Under the pieces are notes generated by a model. The model did no database searches, was not told the origin of the DNA, and saw only the letters and a program-made list of their open reading frames with translations. Below, in pieces: positions 1-9,344 of a stretch of 59,582 bases of DNA. A program made the translations under genes and the position numbers. The stretch comes from Candidatus Omnitrophota bacterium (GTDB lineage: Bacteria; Omnitrophota; Gorgyraeia; 1-14-0-20-64-10), in NCBI GenBank assembly GCA_016201735.1, contig JACQCH010000014.1:1-59582 (forward strand), in the 5' to 3' direction. Position 1 is the stretch's first letter; every line of letters begins with the position of its first letter.

Positions 1-579
1 AGCAACTCAACCACGGGGGGCGGTGTCGGTTATACTACTACCGGCATCTCCGGCACCGGCACGATTGCGGCGCAAGGGAACGTCACGGTGGACGGTAACA
101 ACTATAGCGGCACCGCAACGCTTCTGATCAACGGGACGGGGAACCAGACTTTCACGGGGAGCGCCACGCAGACCAGCGGTTATATTCCGAACGTCACCAT
201 CAACAAACCGTCGGGCACCTTGACCCTGGCCGGGACGATCCGGACCTACCGGAACTGGACGTACACGGCGGGTACGGTGGATGCGGGGACGAGCACGGTG
301 GTGTTTTTAGGTTACTCTTCGGCGGCCGCCATCACCGGTTCTCACACGTTGAACAACGTTACGGTGGGTTACTACGACGGTGGTGTGATGACCATTGCTT
401 CTGGGACGACGTTGACGGTGGCGGGCACATTGGCTCTGAGCAACTCAACCACGGGGGGCGGTGTCGGTTATACTACTACCGGCATCTCCGGCACCGGCAC
501 GATTGCGGCGCAAGGGAACGTCACGGTGGACGGTAACAACTATAGCGGCACCGCAACGCTTCTGATCAACGGGACGGGG
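1..579 (+). repeat. Tandem coding repeat, 438-bp period
   Basis: Bases 1-141 recur identically at 439-579, a period of 438 bp (146 codons). The following segment (about 190-300) also recurs in diverged form around 630-740. The window therefore opens inside a tandem array of unknown copy number, a usual place for an assembly to stop. Confidence 0.9.
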
Positions 580-726
580 GACGGGGGCGCAGACCTTCAG
601 CGGTTCCGCGACGCAGACGGCAGGCGGGCTTCCCGCCGTGAACATCAACAAGGCCTCGGGGACGCTGACCTTAGCTGGGACGATCCGGACCAACCGAAAC
701 TGGACCCGCACGGCCGGGACGGTTGA
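1..726 (+). pseudogene. 5' part of giant secreted repeat protein (truncated, frameshifted)
   Basis: Frame 1 is open from the first base, so the true start lies upstream of the window. The peptide is a low-complexity beta-strand repeat rich in Gly, Thr, Ser and Asn (motifs such as [12 protein letters not shown] and GTSTVV), as in secreted adhesin-like or filamentous proteins. The reading frame is correct to about base 580, after which the downstream residues are nonsense relative to the repeat. The expected repeat continues in frame 2 and is the start of the next entry. Removing one G from the G5 run at 583-587 joins the two parts. Either the gene is broken, the G run varies, or the sequence has a homopolymer error. 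Residues after about 195 of this frame are therefore not real protein. Confidence 0.75.
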
Positions 727-3700
727 TCCAGGCACCAGCACCGTGGTGATCGTTCCAACGACGACCGCGGGTCAACCGCAGTGGACCGGCGCTTCTCTCT
801 ACAATGTCATCTTTGACAGCAACAGCTCCAGCGCAACGACCGTCGGAATCTTCGGATTGATGACGGTGGCTGGAGAGCTGAAGTTTGACAACTCCTCGAC
901 AGGCAATATCAAGATAAACACGTCAAGTATCCTTGCGCTGGGAAACATCACCGTGGCGGATACCGTCAGCTACGGCGCCGGGGACACCTCTCTCTACATT
1001 CAAGGAACGGGGAATCAGGTATTGACCGGGCCGGCAGGGGCGGCGGCGAACATTCTAAACATCTATATCTACAAACCCTCCGGCACGCTGTCGTTAGGAT
1101 CGAACATAAGTTTTGTGAGGGTAAGCCAGGGCTGGGACGTTCCCCAAGGAACGACGTTGGATTTGAACGGCTACACCTTCGCCGTTGGGGGGACCTTGTA
1201 CAACGAAGGCACGATCCTGGCCTCTGGGGCCGGATACCCAATCACCGCGGGAACCCTTACCTGCGCAAGCAATTCCCAGGTGACCTTCACCAGCAACTCG
1301 GCTGCCTCAACGGTCTATATCGCGTCGAACGGGAATTTCACTTACGGGAACCTGACGTTGAACAAGGCGGGGGCGACGTTCGGCACGAATGGTAATCCGA
1401 TCACGGTGTTTGGAAATTTTACCATTACGGCCGGGAATTTCGCGCCGGGAACGACGATGACCGTGGGAGGCAGCTGGTCCAACAGCGGGACCTTTGATGT
1501 AGGAGGGGGCTCAACGGTCATCTTGAACGGGACGAACCAAACCATCAGTGGAACCACCACCTTCCACACCCTGAAGAAGAGTGTGAGTGGAGTGGACGTT
1601 TTGACCTTTCCTGCGAATACAACCACAACGGTGGATACAGAGTTAAATCTCCAGGGGGTGGCCGGAGCGCCGCTGGCGATCCGTTCCTCAACCCCCGGGA
1701 CGCGGACGGGACTGAACCTGGTCGCCGACAGCACGCAGATGCTTCTTTACCTGGATGTGCAGGATTCGGATGCCTCGGCCGGCCAGCAGTTGATCGCGTA
1801 TAACTCGGCCAACTCCGGGAACAACCTCAACTGGTCGTTCCAGGCGCTGGATTTGAACGCGGGGTTGCTCAGCTACTGGAAGTTTGATAACGACGCCGGC
1901 GCCGACTCTGTTGGAACACGGAATGGGACGGTCAACGGAGCCGCCTTTACGACTTCAAAGGCACCGGCGACCTATGCCAACACGCATGCCCTTTCGTTCA
2001 ACGGGACGACCAACACGGTGACGGCTTCGGCAACGGGCCTTCCGGCGGCCAATGTCGCGCAGTCAATTGGAGTTTGGGCCAATCCCACCGCCACGGGAGG
2101 GGCGCTGGTTTCGGTCTGGAACTCGGGCTCATCTTCGGCTGTTTTCCTGTTCTCCGATGGAACGGTGAGAAATTTTGCCCGGGCGAATTTGGTTTCCACC
2201 AGCGCTCCGTCTACCGGCTCATGGCACTATTATGCCTATACCTTTGATGGGACGCTGCACAGGATTTACATTGATGGAGTCTTAGGTGCTCTCACGGCGA
2301 CGGCAGCGAACACCGCTTCTCCGGGGAATGTGGTGATTGGAAATACAGGGACCGGGGCCAGCGCTTTCTTTAACGGCTCCATTGACGATGTCCGGATCTA
2401 CAACCGGGCGCTGTCGCCGACGGAGGTGGCGTTGCTGGCGAAGGCCGCGGGGGTCAGCGGGACTGCGGTTCTGACGATGAAGAACCCGACGACCTTAAGC
2501 ACCACGATCACTAACACGCCGGCGGTGCGGGCCTATTTCACGAACGTGGAGGGGGGCGCTCAGTACGCCCTGTCCGATTCCATCACCAGCTTTGGAGCCA
2601 ACACGGCGGCCTCGGGGGCGGCCTTTGATGTGGCCTACACGCTTCCGGCCGGGGACGGAGCCAAACTGGTGTATGCCAAGATTACCAAGAGCGACAGCAC
2701 CAGCTATACGATTACGGGTAACCCGATCACGCTGGATGGGACGCCTCCGGCGGCCCCGACCAATCTGACCTTGACGGCCAACTCGGACAACACCGGGTTC
2801 ACGGCGGCGGTGACGGCGCCCAGCTCGAGCGACGTGACGAAACTGCACTGGCGGTACGCGGCGGCGGATGGGAACGTGGCGCCGACGTACCCGGCATCTA
2901 ATATTGCGGGAACGGCGCTGGGGACCGGGGTGACGACCGGGGTGACGGCCAGTTCCGCGCAGTCGATCACGGTGACCGGGATGACGCAGCTTAAGACGTA
3001 CGGGGTGCGGGTCTGGGCGGAGGACACGGCAGGGAACGTGAGCACCTTGAACGCCCAGCAATCCCTGTACCTGTCTCCTCCGACGCCGCGGCTGGTGGTG
3101 AGTGGGCCTTCGAGCGCGGTCTCGGCGCAGGCGGGGAGTGCGGCCACCTTGACGATCACGGCGAAGGACGCGAACGGGTCGGTGATTTCGACTTATACCG
3201 GACCCTATACCTTGACGTGGACGCCGACGGGCGGGGCCGCGCAGACGCTGGTGAGCGCTTCGACGGCCGGCTTTTCTGCGGGCGCCACCACGGCCTCGGT
3301 GACGATCGGCGGGGCGGACGCGGGGACCGAGACGTTCACGGCGACGGATGAGTCGGGGAGCGCCTTGACAAGCGGGACGTTGAGTTTCACCTTTTATCCG
3401 GCTTCGTTCACGGTGGTGGCGGACGCGGCAGGGCAGACGGCTGGGAAGCCCTTTACGCTGACGGTGACGGCGAAGGACGCGGCGGGTGCGACGGTGACGC
3501 GGTACGCGGGGACGGTGGGGTTGAGCTTGACGGCGACTCCGACGGCGACGAAGGGGTTGAGCGCTGCGGCGGTGACCGCCACCGCAGGGGTGGGGACCAT
3601 TTCCTTAGGATACCCCGATTGTGCCTCGAGCGCGACGATCACGGCGGCGGACACGACCTATGTGACGGGGGTGACGATCCAGGGGACCACGACGGCCCTT

Positions 3701-5566
3701 ACCTTCAGTCCGTTGAAGTTCAGGGTGATTGCGGGGATTCCGCCTTCTCCCCGGCCGGTTTTCTACACCGGCGAGAAGTTTGGAGTGGGAGTGGCGGCCC
3801 TGGCCAATGACGGGATCACTGTGACGCCCAATTATCGCGGGACGGTGGCCTTTACGGCGGTGACGGGGCTTTCGCTTCCGGGGAACTACACCTTCACGGC
3901 GGCGGACGCGGGGCTGCATGACTTCACCGATAGCTATGCCTCCGCGGCGGGCAGCTACGTGGTGACGGTTTCCGATGCGGCGGCTGCGGCAGTGGGGGGA
4001 ACGACGGATCCGACCAAGCCGATCAAGGTGGTGCAGGCGAAGGTGTTGGTGTCGAATGTGGACGGGCCGGTGGGGATATTGTATATTCCGATTCGGATTG
4101 TAGACGCACTGGGGGCGGTGATTCCGGACGACACGACGACCTTCACGGCGGCGCTGACGGAGGAGAAGGCGGACAACACCGCCGTGGCCACGACACCGTC
4201 GGTGAGGTTTCACGCGGGTTATGCGGCTGTTTCAGTGAGCGATTCGGCGGCTGAGAAGGTGACGGTGAAAGGATCCACGACCCCGGTGACCTTGGAGGTG
4301 AATTTTGGGGTGGCGACGTTTGGATCCACCAGCACCACCTCGACAACCGCTTTCACGCCGAACACGCTTTACATCAGCGGGGGTTATACGGCCGGGTACA
4401 GTTATACGTTTCCGACGGGGACTACTTACACGACTCCGGCGGCGGCGGCCTACACGACAACGACCGCGGCTCCGTTGACCCAGCAGTATCCAGGGACGAC
4501 CTACGCGGCTCCGACGAGGTACGATACCGGGGTAACCAGTGGGTTGGCAGGTCTTCAGCAATATACAGGGTATATTGCTCCGAGCGGTTCTGCCGGCTAC
4601 ACCGGTTTAACCGGTGCCACCGGTTTGACCGGTACCACCGGTTTGACCGGCTACACGGCTCCGGCCGGTTCTGCTGGATTTATGGGACTGTTTTCTCCAA
4701 CAACCGGTTCGACCGGTTTAACCGGTTCCACTGGATCCGCCAGTTCTCCCAGTACGTCTTGGAGTCCGGCAGCGTTTCAGGCGGCCACGAGCGGTCTGCC
4801 GCCGAGCGTTGCGGCAAGCATGCAGTCATACTTTAGCAACGCCAACAACCCGACGGCGATGCCCAGTTTTGTGTATGCTCCGTCGAGTGGGATGCCGCAG
4901 GGATCTACGACCTCCTCTGGTGCTGGAGGAGGTTGGAGTCTGGGTCCGATGATGGGCGGCAGCAAAGGGATGACTTTTGGGCCGGTGGGGATGAGCACGG
5001 CAGGTTCGGCCGGTTCGGCGCCCAGTTTTGGGAACTTTGGGGGGTGGGGGTCCGCGTCGGCCAGCTCCGGCGGTTCGACTGGGTCGGGCGCTGGCGCGGG
5101 AAATTGGATGAGCGGGCCGGCAGGATCGACCGGTATGACCGGTCCAGCCGGTGTGACCGGTCCAGCCGGTGTGACCGGTTCGACCGGAGGGTTCACACCG
5201 GATGCGGGGTTGAACGCGCCGGGGATGCTGCCAACGTGGATGACACAAACTGGGCCAGGGGGGCAAGCGGCCGGAGTGCTTCCGCCTGGAATGGAGGGAT
5301 CTTCCGGAGCGTTCATGAACCAGATGCCCGGAGGAGATTCCATGGGGATGCCGATGGACGCGGGCGGCGGGCAGGGGTGGATGGGCGGCTTCAGCCCGCA
5401 GGGGAACTTTGGACCTGGGATGTTCGGCAACGCCGGCGGCCAGGGCCAGCAGGGCGGGGAAGGGAAGAAAGAAGAGAAACAAAAGGGAGAGCCGGACTCT
5501 TCTGGAAAGCAGAGCGCTTCCCCGGGAACCGCCTCCGACAACAGCCAGGGGAGTGTGACAAACTAA
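638..5566 (+). CDS. Giant secreted protein: beta repeats, LamG, Ig/FN3-like, collagen-like tail
   Basis: This is 1642 residues in this frame, and the GTG at 638 is only where the frame opens; the natural protein continues upstream in frame 1. Order seen: Gly/Thr-rich beta-strand repeats (1-400); a LamG/concanavalin-like domain (about 407-605, ending in the typical [12 protein letters not shown] motif); a spacer; an FN3-like segment (about 700-810, starting PAAPTNLTL); several Ig-like repeats (about 820-1240); and a Thr/Gly tail with collagen-like G-x-T/A triplets near 1320-1370 and 1495-1520. The C-terminus is charged ([10 protein letters not shown]) and then Ser-rich. No LPXTG, PEP-CTERM or autotransporter barrel is visible. 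It is probably an extracellular adhesin or sheath protein; the secretion route is not visible. It is followed directly by a response regulator. Confidence 0.85.
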   Translation: MNINKASGTLTLAGTIRTNRNWTRTAGTVDPGTSTVVIVPTTTAGQPQWTGASLYNVIFDSNSSSATTVGIFGLMTVAGELKFDNSSTGNIKINTSSILALGNITVADTVSYGAGDTSLYIQGTGNQVLTGPAGAAANILNIYIYKPSGTLSLGSNISFVRVSQGWDVPQGTTLDLNGYTFAVGGTLYNEGTILASGAGYPITAGTLTCASNSQVTFTSNSAASTVYIASNGNFTYGNLTLNKAGATFGTNGNPITVFGNFTITAGNFAPGTTMTVGGSWSNSGTFDVGGGSTVILNGTNQTISGTTTFHTLKKSVSGVDVLTFPANTTTTVDTELNLQGVAGAPLAIRSSTPGTRTGLNLVADSTQMLLYLDVQDSDASAGQQLIAYNSANSGNNLNWSFQALDLNAGLLSYWKFDNDAGADSVGTRNGTVNGAAFTTSKAPATYANTHALSFNGTTNTVTASATGLPAANVAQSIGVWANPTATGGALVSVWNSGSSSAVFLFSDGTVRNFARANLVSTSAPSTGSWHYYAYTFDGTLHRIYIDGVLGALTATAANTASPGNVVIGNTGTGASAFFNGSIDDVRIYNRALSPTEVALLAKAAGVSGTAVLTMKNPTTLSTTITNTPAVRAYFTNVEGGAQYALSDSITSFGANTAASGAAFDVAYTLPAGDGAKLVYAKITKSDSTSYTITGNPITLDGTPPAAPTNLTLTANSDNTGFTAAVTAPSSSDVTKLHWRYAAADGNVAPTYPASNIAGTALGTGVTTGVTASSAQSITVTGMTQLKTYGVRVWAEDTAGNVSTLNAQQSLYLSPPTPRLVVSGPSSAVSAQAGSAATLTITAKDANGSVISTYTGPYTLTWTPTGGAAQTLVSASTAGFSAGATTASVTIGGADAGTETFTATDESGSALTSGTLSFTFYPASFTVVADAAGQTAGKPFTLTVTAKDAAGATVTRYAGTVGLSLTATPTATKGLSAAAVTATAGVGTISLGYPDCASSATITAADTTYVTGVTIQGTTTALTFSPLKFRVIAGIPPSPRPVFYTGEKFGVGVAALANDGITVTPNYRGTVAFTAVTGLSLPGNYTFTAADAGLHDFTDSYASAAGSYVVTVSDAAAAAVGGTTDPTKPIKVVQAKVLVSNVDGPVGILYIPIRIVDALGAVIPDDTTTFTAALTEEKADNTAVATTPSVRFHAGYAAVSVSDSAAEKVTVKGSTTPVTLEVNFGVATFGSTSTTSTTAFTPNTLYISGGYTAGYSYTFPTGTTYTTPAAAAYTTTTAAPLTQQYPGTTYAAPTRYDTGVTSGLAGLQQYTGYIAPSGSAGYTGLTGATGLTGTTGLTGYTAPAGSAGFMGLFSPTTGSTGLTGSTGSASSPSTSWSPAAFQAATSGLPPSVAASMQSYFSNANNPTAMPSFVYAPSSGMPQGSTTSSGAGGGWSLGPMMGGSKGMTFGPVGMSTAGSAGSAPSFGNFGGWGSASASSGGSTGSGAGAGNWMSGPAGSTGMTGPAGVTGPAGVTGSTGGFTPDAGLNAPGMLPTWMTQTGPGGQAAGVLPPGMEGSSGAFMNQMPGGDSMGMPMDAGGGQGWMGGFSPQGNFGPGMFGNAGGQGQQGGEGKKEEKQKGEPDSSGKQSASPGTASDNSQGSVTN

Positions 5567-5925
5567 TGCGGGTTTTATTGGTGGAAGATCAGTTGGATAT
5601 ACTGGAATGCCTTCGGTTGTATTTTGAAGAGCATGGGCATGAGGTAGCGACCGCCTGCACCGTTGAGGAAGCGGTGGGGCGGCTGGAGAGTATGGAACCG
5701 GACATTGCCTTTGTGGATTTAATCCTTCCGGGGGGGCATGGGCGGACCGTCCTGCAGGAGATGATCAAACGCCGTCTCCCGACCCGGAAGATCGTCATTA
5801 CCGCCTGCGACGATTTGGGTCTGCGGCGGGAACTGCTGGAGATGGGAGTGTCCGATTACCTGTTCAAGCCGGTCACCATCCGGGACCTGGACCTTCTCTT
5901 AAATCCAGCCGCCGACCCCTCCTAA
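5566..5925 (+). CDS. Single-domain response regulator (CheY-like receiver)
   Basis: 119 residues forming one receiver domain and nothing else. Visible signature residues are the acidic pair E7/D8, phosphoacceptor D51 (FVDLILPGG), T79 (VITAC) and K101 (LFKPV). The ATG at 5566 overlaps the TAA stop of the giant surface protein by one base (taATG), so translation is coupled. With no output domain it should act by protein-protein contact, as CheY or Spo0F do. No histidine kinase is in the window. The coupling suggests co-regulation with, or control of display of, the surface protein (inference). Confidence 0.9.
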   Translation: MRVLLVEDQLDILECLRLYFEEHGHEVATACTVEEAVGRLESMEPDIAFVDLILPGGHGRTVLQEMIKRRLPTRKIVITACDDLGLRRELLEMGVSDYLFKPVTIRDLDLLLNPAADPS

Positions 5926-5963
5926 GCTATTGAGCTTTGCAGAAATAATGGACGCTCCATCCC

Positions 5964-6044
5964 GGTCACCCTGAGTTTGTCGAAGGGTGACCTCCGTCGT
6001 GCTTCGACAGAGCCTGCCCCCGACTCGATCGGGGGCTCAGCACG
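5964..6044. repeat. Intergenic double-hairpin repeat (CTGAG..TTGTCGAAG family)
   Basis: Two adjacent hairpins lie between the response regulator and the FKBP gene: 5964-5992 (arms GGTCACCCT/AGGGTGACC) and 5998-6044 (arms CGTGCT/AGCACG, with an inner GCCCCCGA/TCGGGGGC stem). The same words (TGTCGAAG, AGCACGAA) recur at 33285-33341 and, degraded, in the msrA 5' end. It looks like a dispersed palindromic repeat and could also end transcripts. Confidence 0.8.
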
Positions 6045-6115
6045 AACGGGAAGCAACGGCCGGTTTTCACCAGGAAGGTGGTAAAATCGTTGAATAGAAC
6101 AGATCGGGAGGTTCG

Positions 6116-6664
6116 ATGAGTCGGGCTGTTTTCTGGATGGTCTTGTTGGCCGGCGTATGGGGTGTCTCAACGCCGCATGGGGCTCTCGCTCAGGAAAAGG
6201 AAGGAGCCCCCATGCCCGCGTCTGTGGGCGACAATAGCACGGTCCAGTTCGAGTACACCCTGACGGTCGACGGGAACGTCGTCGATTCCTCTCAGGGCCG
6301 CGGCCCGATGAGCTACGTGCACGGCCGCAGACAGATTGTCCCCGGGCTGGAACGGCAGATGACCGGCCTGCATGTGGGGGATTCGAAGGAGGTCACCGTG
6401 GATCCGAAGGATGCCTACGGGCAGGTGAATCCGGCGGCCTTTATCGAAATACCCAAAACCCAGCTGCCTCAAGGATCGGTTCCGGAAGTGGGAATGGTTC
6501 TAAACGGCCGGGATCCGAACGGGCGCCCCCTCCAGGCCAAGGTTTCTGAAGTGAAGGAAACGACCGTACTCCTGGACATGAACCATCCCTTAGCGGGCAA
6601 GACGCTGCACTTTAAGGTGAAGATCATCAACATTTCCCCGGCGGCCGCCCCTTCCAAGGAATAG
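6116..6664 (+). CDS. Exported FKBP-type peptidyl-prolyl isomerase (SlyD-like)
   Basis: 182 residues. An N-terminal signal peptide (hydrophobic residues 5-20, likely cleavage after ALA near residue 25) precedes an FKBP core starting VQFEYTLTVDGNVVDSS, with VPGLERQMTGLHVGDSKEV. This is typical of SlyD-like enzymes with an inserted chaperone flap. It catalyses cis-trans isomerisation of Xaa-Pro bonds and should act in the periplasm or outside. A TAAAAT box lies at about 6079 and a GGGAGG ribosome site at 6105-6110, spaced normally for the ATG. msrA follows 10 bp later on the same strand, so an envelope protein-repair pair is plausible. Confidence 0.9.
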   Translation: MSRAVFWMVLLAGVWGVSTPHGALAQEKEGAPMPASVGDNSTVQFEYTLTVDGNVVDSSQGRGPMSYVHGRRQIVPGLERQMTGLHVGDSKEVTVDPKDAYGQVNPAAFIEIPKTQLPQGSVPEVGMVLNGRDPNGRPLQAKVSEVKETTVLLDMNHPLAGKTLHFKVKIINISPAAAPSKE

Positions 6665-6674
6665 GGGATCGTTC

Positions 6675-7349
6675 ATGCGGAGCCCTTCGACTCGGCCGTT
6701 CATCCTGAGCCTGTCGAAGGAGAACGGCCGGCTCAGGACAGGCTTGTCGGCGGCGGCTTTGCTGATTTTGTTGACCGGTTCACTGCAGAGTGAGGGGAGG
6801 CAACAGATAGAACCGAAACTTCAAAAAGCGGCGTTCGGGGCCGGCTGTTTCTGGGGGGTGGAGAAGATTTTCTCGAAGCTCGACGGGGTGGTCTCCACTT
6901 CCGTGGGGTACATGGGCGGGACGACGAAGGCAGCGACTTACCCCCAAGTCTGCTCAGGACAGACGGGGCACGCGGAGGCCGTCCAGCTGGTCTACGATCC
7001 TTCCCGGGTGTCGTACGAGGATCTGCTCGTCACCTTCTGGGAAACTCACGATCCTACCACGCCGGACCGGCAGGGGCCTGATGTCGGCAGCCAGTATCGG
7101 TCCGTGATCTTCGTTTATGACGGTCAGCAGGAAGAGGCCGCGAAGCGGTCCAAGCGAATCCTCGACGAGGCCAAGGTTTTCAAGGACCCGATTGTCACCC
7201 AGATCATCCCCGCGACGGAATTTTATCGGGCGGAGGAGTACCACCAGAAGTATCTGGAAAAAAACCCGAACGGCTACTGCTCCCACCACCTGCAATCCCC
7301 GAAGATCCGCCAGGCCCTCCAAACCAAGTCCGCCGGCGCTCGTTCATAG
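6675..7349 (+). CDS. msrA: Peptide methionine-S-sulfoxide reductase MsrA, probably exported
   Basis: 224 residues. The MsrA core runs from about residue 50 with the catalytic motif GAGCFWG (C58), GYMGGTTKAATY, GHAEAVQL and a distal CSHHL. It reduces methionine-S-sulfoxide in proteins. The N-terminus is odd: residues 4-25 (STRPFILSLSK...) are a translation of a dispersed palindromic repeat (6684-6750). A hydrophobic stretch follows (SAAALLILLTGSLQ), so the protein still looks exported or anchored. The ATG at 6675 has AGGGGAT upstream. It follows the exported FKBP gene. The identity is certain; whether the repeat-derived residues are used depends on the true start. Confidence 0.93.
   Translation: MRSPSTRPFILSLSKENGRLRTGLSAAALLILLTGSLQSEGRQQIEPKLQKAAFGAGCFWGVEKIFSKLDGVVSTSVGYMGGTTKAATYPQVCSGQTGHAEAVQLVYDPSRVSYEDLLVTFWETHDPTTPDRQGPDVGSQYRSVIFVYDGQQEEAAKRSKRILDEAKVFKDPIVTQIIPATEFYRAEEYHQKYLEKNPNGYCSHHLQSPKIRQALQTKSAGARS
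6684..6750 (+). repeat. Palindromic repeat translated as MsrA N-terminus
   Basis: The words CCTTCGAC, CATCCTGAGCCTGTCGAAGG and CTCAGGACAGGC belong to the same family as the intergenic repeats at 5964 and 33285 (CTGAGC.TGTCGAAG). Here the repeat lies downstream of the msrA start codon and is read as protein. Confidence 0.7.
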
Positions 7350-7364
7350 GAACTCATTTTCGTA

Positions 7365-7393
7365 TTGATGGGTGAATCTCGATGTAGTATAAT
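7365..7393 (+). promoter_or_regulatory. Promoter of xre/nucleotidyltransferase pair
   Basis: TTGATG (7365-7370), a 17-bp spacer, then TATAAT (7388-7393). The word ATGTAGTATA is directly repeated (7382-7391, 7392-7401), possibly a regulator site. Transcription would start near 7400, about 3 nt before the ATG at 7403, and no Shine-Dalgarno sequence exists, so the transcript should be leaderless. Confidence 0.75.
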
Positions 7394-7402
7394 GTAGTAT
7401 AA

Positions 7403-7909
7403 ATGATACATTCTATTAATCGGGGGCCGTTTGGGCAGGTGCTTTATCTATGGCGATTGGAGCGGGGGCTGACTCAAGAAGAGCTGGCCCGCCGAGCGAG
7501 GATTCCGCGCCCGAACCTTTCCGCCATTGAGCGGGGCAAGCGGGAAGTCACCCTTAAAACCCTCCGGGCGCTCGCCGTTGCCTTAAATGTCCGGCCGGGC
7601 ATTCTGGCGGATGGGGCATTTCCCGCTTCAGAGAAAAAGCCACCCTCCTTTTCTCGGCAAGCGCTTGAACGGATCGCCGACGCGGTTGTCCGGGGGAGAG
7701 TTCTTCATTCCAAAAAGGAATGCGCCCTTGTGGATTTGATTCGAGGGGTGGTGGGGCACCGCTTGCCCAACTCCAAAGGAAGTTTTGAGCAGGTGCATCA
7801 TGGAAAACGGTTCGTTGAAAGGGCCTGGCTGCTCCTGGAATCAAAATGCCCGCCGGCGGTTTTGAAGAGTCTTCTCCAGAGGGTGGCGGATCGAGAGCTG
7901 TCCGAATGA
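7403..7909 (+). CDS. XRE-family HTH regulator (antitoxin-like)
   Basis: 168 residues. A Cro/C1-type helix-turn-helix occupies about residues 10-65 (LTQEELARRARIPRPNLSAIERGKR). It is followed by a helical region of unknown family, about 70-168, which begins with FSRQALERIADAVVRG. It overlaps the next gene by ATGA and shares its promoter. An HTH protein coupled to a nucleotidyltransferase-like protein resembles toxin-antitoxin pairs of the AbiE/MenAT type, in which the HTH partner is antitoxin and autorepressor. The pairing is seen; the function is inferred. Confidence 0.8.
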   Translation: MIHSINRGPFGQVLYLWRLERGLTQEELARRARIPRPNLSAIERGKREVTLKTLRALAVALNVRPGILADGAFPASEKKPPSFSRQALERIADAVVRGRVLHSKKECALVDLIRGVVGHRLPNSKGSFEQVHHGKRFVERAWLLLESKCPPAVLKSLLQRVADRELSE

Positions 7910-8511
7910 ATCAGCGCCAGATCAACCGCTTCTTCCGGGTACTCTCCATCCAACTGGATGAGCCCTCCGTCGTCATTCTTACCGGAGCGGCGGCCGGTTC
8001 GCTGTTGGGGCATTCTCGCTCGAGCCTTGACATTGACTTCGCCATCCGGCCTTCGCGGCGGGGCCGGCGGCGCTGGATGAAGATTGAGGAGGCGGTGGGG
8101 CGGACGATTCGTCTGACTGGAATTCAGGCGAATTTCGCTGAAGACATCGACCGGTGGGGGGTGATTTCCCTGATGGATTATCGGCGCCGAACGATTCCTT
8201 ACCGCCATTTTGGAAAGCTGAAGATTTGCCTGCTCGATCCTGTCTACTGGTCCATCGGAAAAATGAGCCGTTACCTGGAGCCGGACGTCCAAGATCTGAT
8301 TGCGGTTTTTAAGAGCAGAAAAATTTCCGGGAATCGACTGGTGCAGGTGTGGGCTCGGGCGCTCCGAGCGAGTCCGCCATCGACCGGGGTTTCGCAATTC
8401 CGCAGGCAGGTGGAGAATTTCCTGGGAACCTATGGCCGGACCATTTGGGGAAAGCAATTTGACCCGGGACAGGCCATTCATCGTTTTCGTCAGCTGGCTG
8501 GAATTATTTAG
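7906..8511 (+). CDS. Nucleotidyltransferase-fold protein, candidate toxin
   Basis: 201 residues from the ATG at 7906, which overlaps the upstream TGA (ATGA). The motif GAAAGSLLGHSRSSLDIDF (about 27-45) matches the G-[GS]-x(9-13)-D-x-D signature of minimal nucleotidyltransferases, with D42 and D44 as likely metal ligands. The rest is not recognised. DUF6036/AbiEii-like proteins beside HTH partners often act as toxins that modify tRNA or proteins; whether this one is active is unknown. It has no second promoter, so it depends on the xre transcript. Confidence 0.65.
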   Translation: MNQRQINRFFRVLSIQLDEPSVVILTGAAAGSLLGHSRSSLDIDFAIRPSRRGRRRWMKIEEAVGRTIRLTGIQANFAEDIDRWGVISLMDYRRRTIPYRHFGKLKICLLDPVYWSIGKMSRYLEPDVQDLIAVFKSRKISGNRLVQVWARALRASPPSTGVSQFRRQVENFLGTYGRTIWGKQFDPGQAIHRFRQLAGII

Positions 8512-8539
8512 AATGATTCGACTGTGGTAGGATGAAAAC

Positions 8540-9337
8540 GTGATGCTGGCGCATGAGGCGGCAGGCACAGGGATTCCCGTCGTGCTGATCCACGCCTTTC
8601 CCCTCTCCCATGGGATGTGGAAGGATTCCATCGAGAGTTTAAGCCGGCCGGCCGGCTTAAGGCGGATGGCCCGGGTGATCGCTCCAGATCTGCCGGGGTT
8701 CGGCGGCTCCGCCCGGCAGGGAGAGCCGTCGATCCCTCAGATGGCGCAGGAGATCGCAGGACTCTTGGACCATCTGAAGGTGGAGGAACCGGCGGTGGTG
8801 GCGGGACTCTCCATGGGAGGATACGTGGCCTTTGAGTTTCTCCGCCAGTTTCCTGGACGAGTCAGGGGGCTGGGTCTGTTTTCAACTCGGGCGGCGGCCG
8901 ACGCCCCCGAGGCACGGCAGGGAAGGTTAAAGGCCGCCCAGAAGATCCAGGGCGAGGGACTGGAACCGTTCGTCAAAGCAATCCTTCCGAAACTGCTTGG
9001 CAAAACAACCGTGGAATCCAATCCGGCCGTCGTCGAGGAAGTCACCGGGATGATCCTGGCCAATGTCCCCGACGGGGTGGCGGATGCGCTCCTGGCGATG
9101 GCCCATCGGCGGGACTCCACGGATCTGCTGGCTTCCATCCGGTGTCCTACCCTGGTGATCGCCGGGGAGGAGGATACCTTTATCCCAGTTTCCGAGGCGC
9201 GGGCGTTTGTCCGGAAGATTCCGGGAGCGGAGCTTGAGGTGATCCGGAAGGCCGGCCACTTGGTAAATCTGGAGGAGCCGGCCGGTTTCCAAGCGGCCCT
9301 GGAACGATTCCTGAAAGATAAAATTCTTGTTGGGTGA
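8540..9337 (+). CDS. Alpha/beta-hydrolase
   Basis: 265 residues with the full fold: VVLIHAFPLSHGMW (oxyanion region), nucleophile elbow GLSMGGYVAFE (serine at about residue 96), acid near GEEDTFIP and histidine in KAGHLVNLEEP. It is close to the 3-oxoadipate enol-lactonase/carboxylesterase group; the substrate is unknown. The start is GTG 8540 or ATG 8543, with AGGAT upstream. The segment SLSRPAGLRRMARVIAPD contains about eight more residues than usual between the GMW helix and the RVIAPD strand. That excess is encoded by a perfect 22-bp palindrome at 8639-8660. Confidence 0.88.
   Translation: MMLAHEAAGTGIPVVLIHAFPLSHGMWKDSIESLSRPAGLRRMARVIAPDLPGFGGSARQGEPSIPQMAQEIAGLLDHLKVEEPAVVAGLSMGGYVAFEFLRQFPGRVRGLGLFSTRAAADAPEARQGRLKAAQKIQGEGLEPFVKAILPKLLGKTTVESNPAVVEEVTGMILANVPDGVADALLAMAHRRDSTDLLASIRCPTLVIAGEEDTFIPVSEARAFVRKIPGAELEVIRKAGHLVNLEEPAGFQAALERFLKDKILVG
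8639..8660. repeat. Intragenic CCGG palindrome, copy A
   Basis: A perfect 22-bp palindrome (TTAAGCCGGCC mirrored) inside the hydrolase gene, read in frame as LSRPAGL. It resembles the other in-gene CCGG elements at 10817, 14723, 25311, 33366, 38033 and 38388. Confidence 0.8.
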
Positions 9338-9344
9338 TTGAAGG

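Noticed and set aside
4777-5541. Long minus-strand open frame opposite the giant protein tail
   Set aside because: A proline-rich mirror of the collagen-like G-x-T coding; no start signal or family.
9270-9290. GAGCCGGCCGG near the hydrolase C-terminus considered as an in-gene palindrome copy
   Set aside because: The peptide NLEEPAGFQAAL is the usual family sequence.
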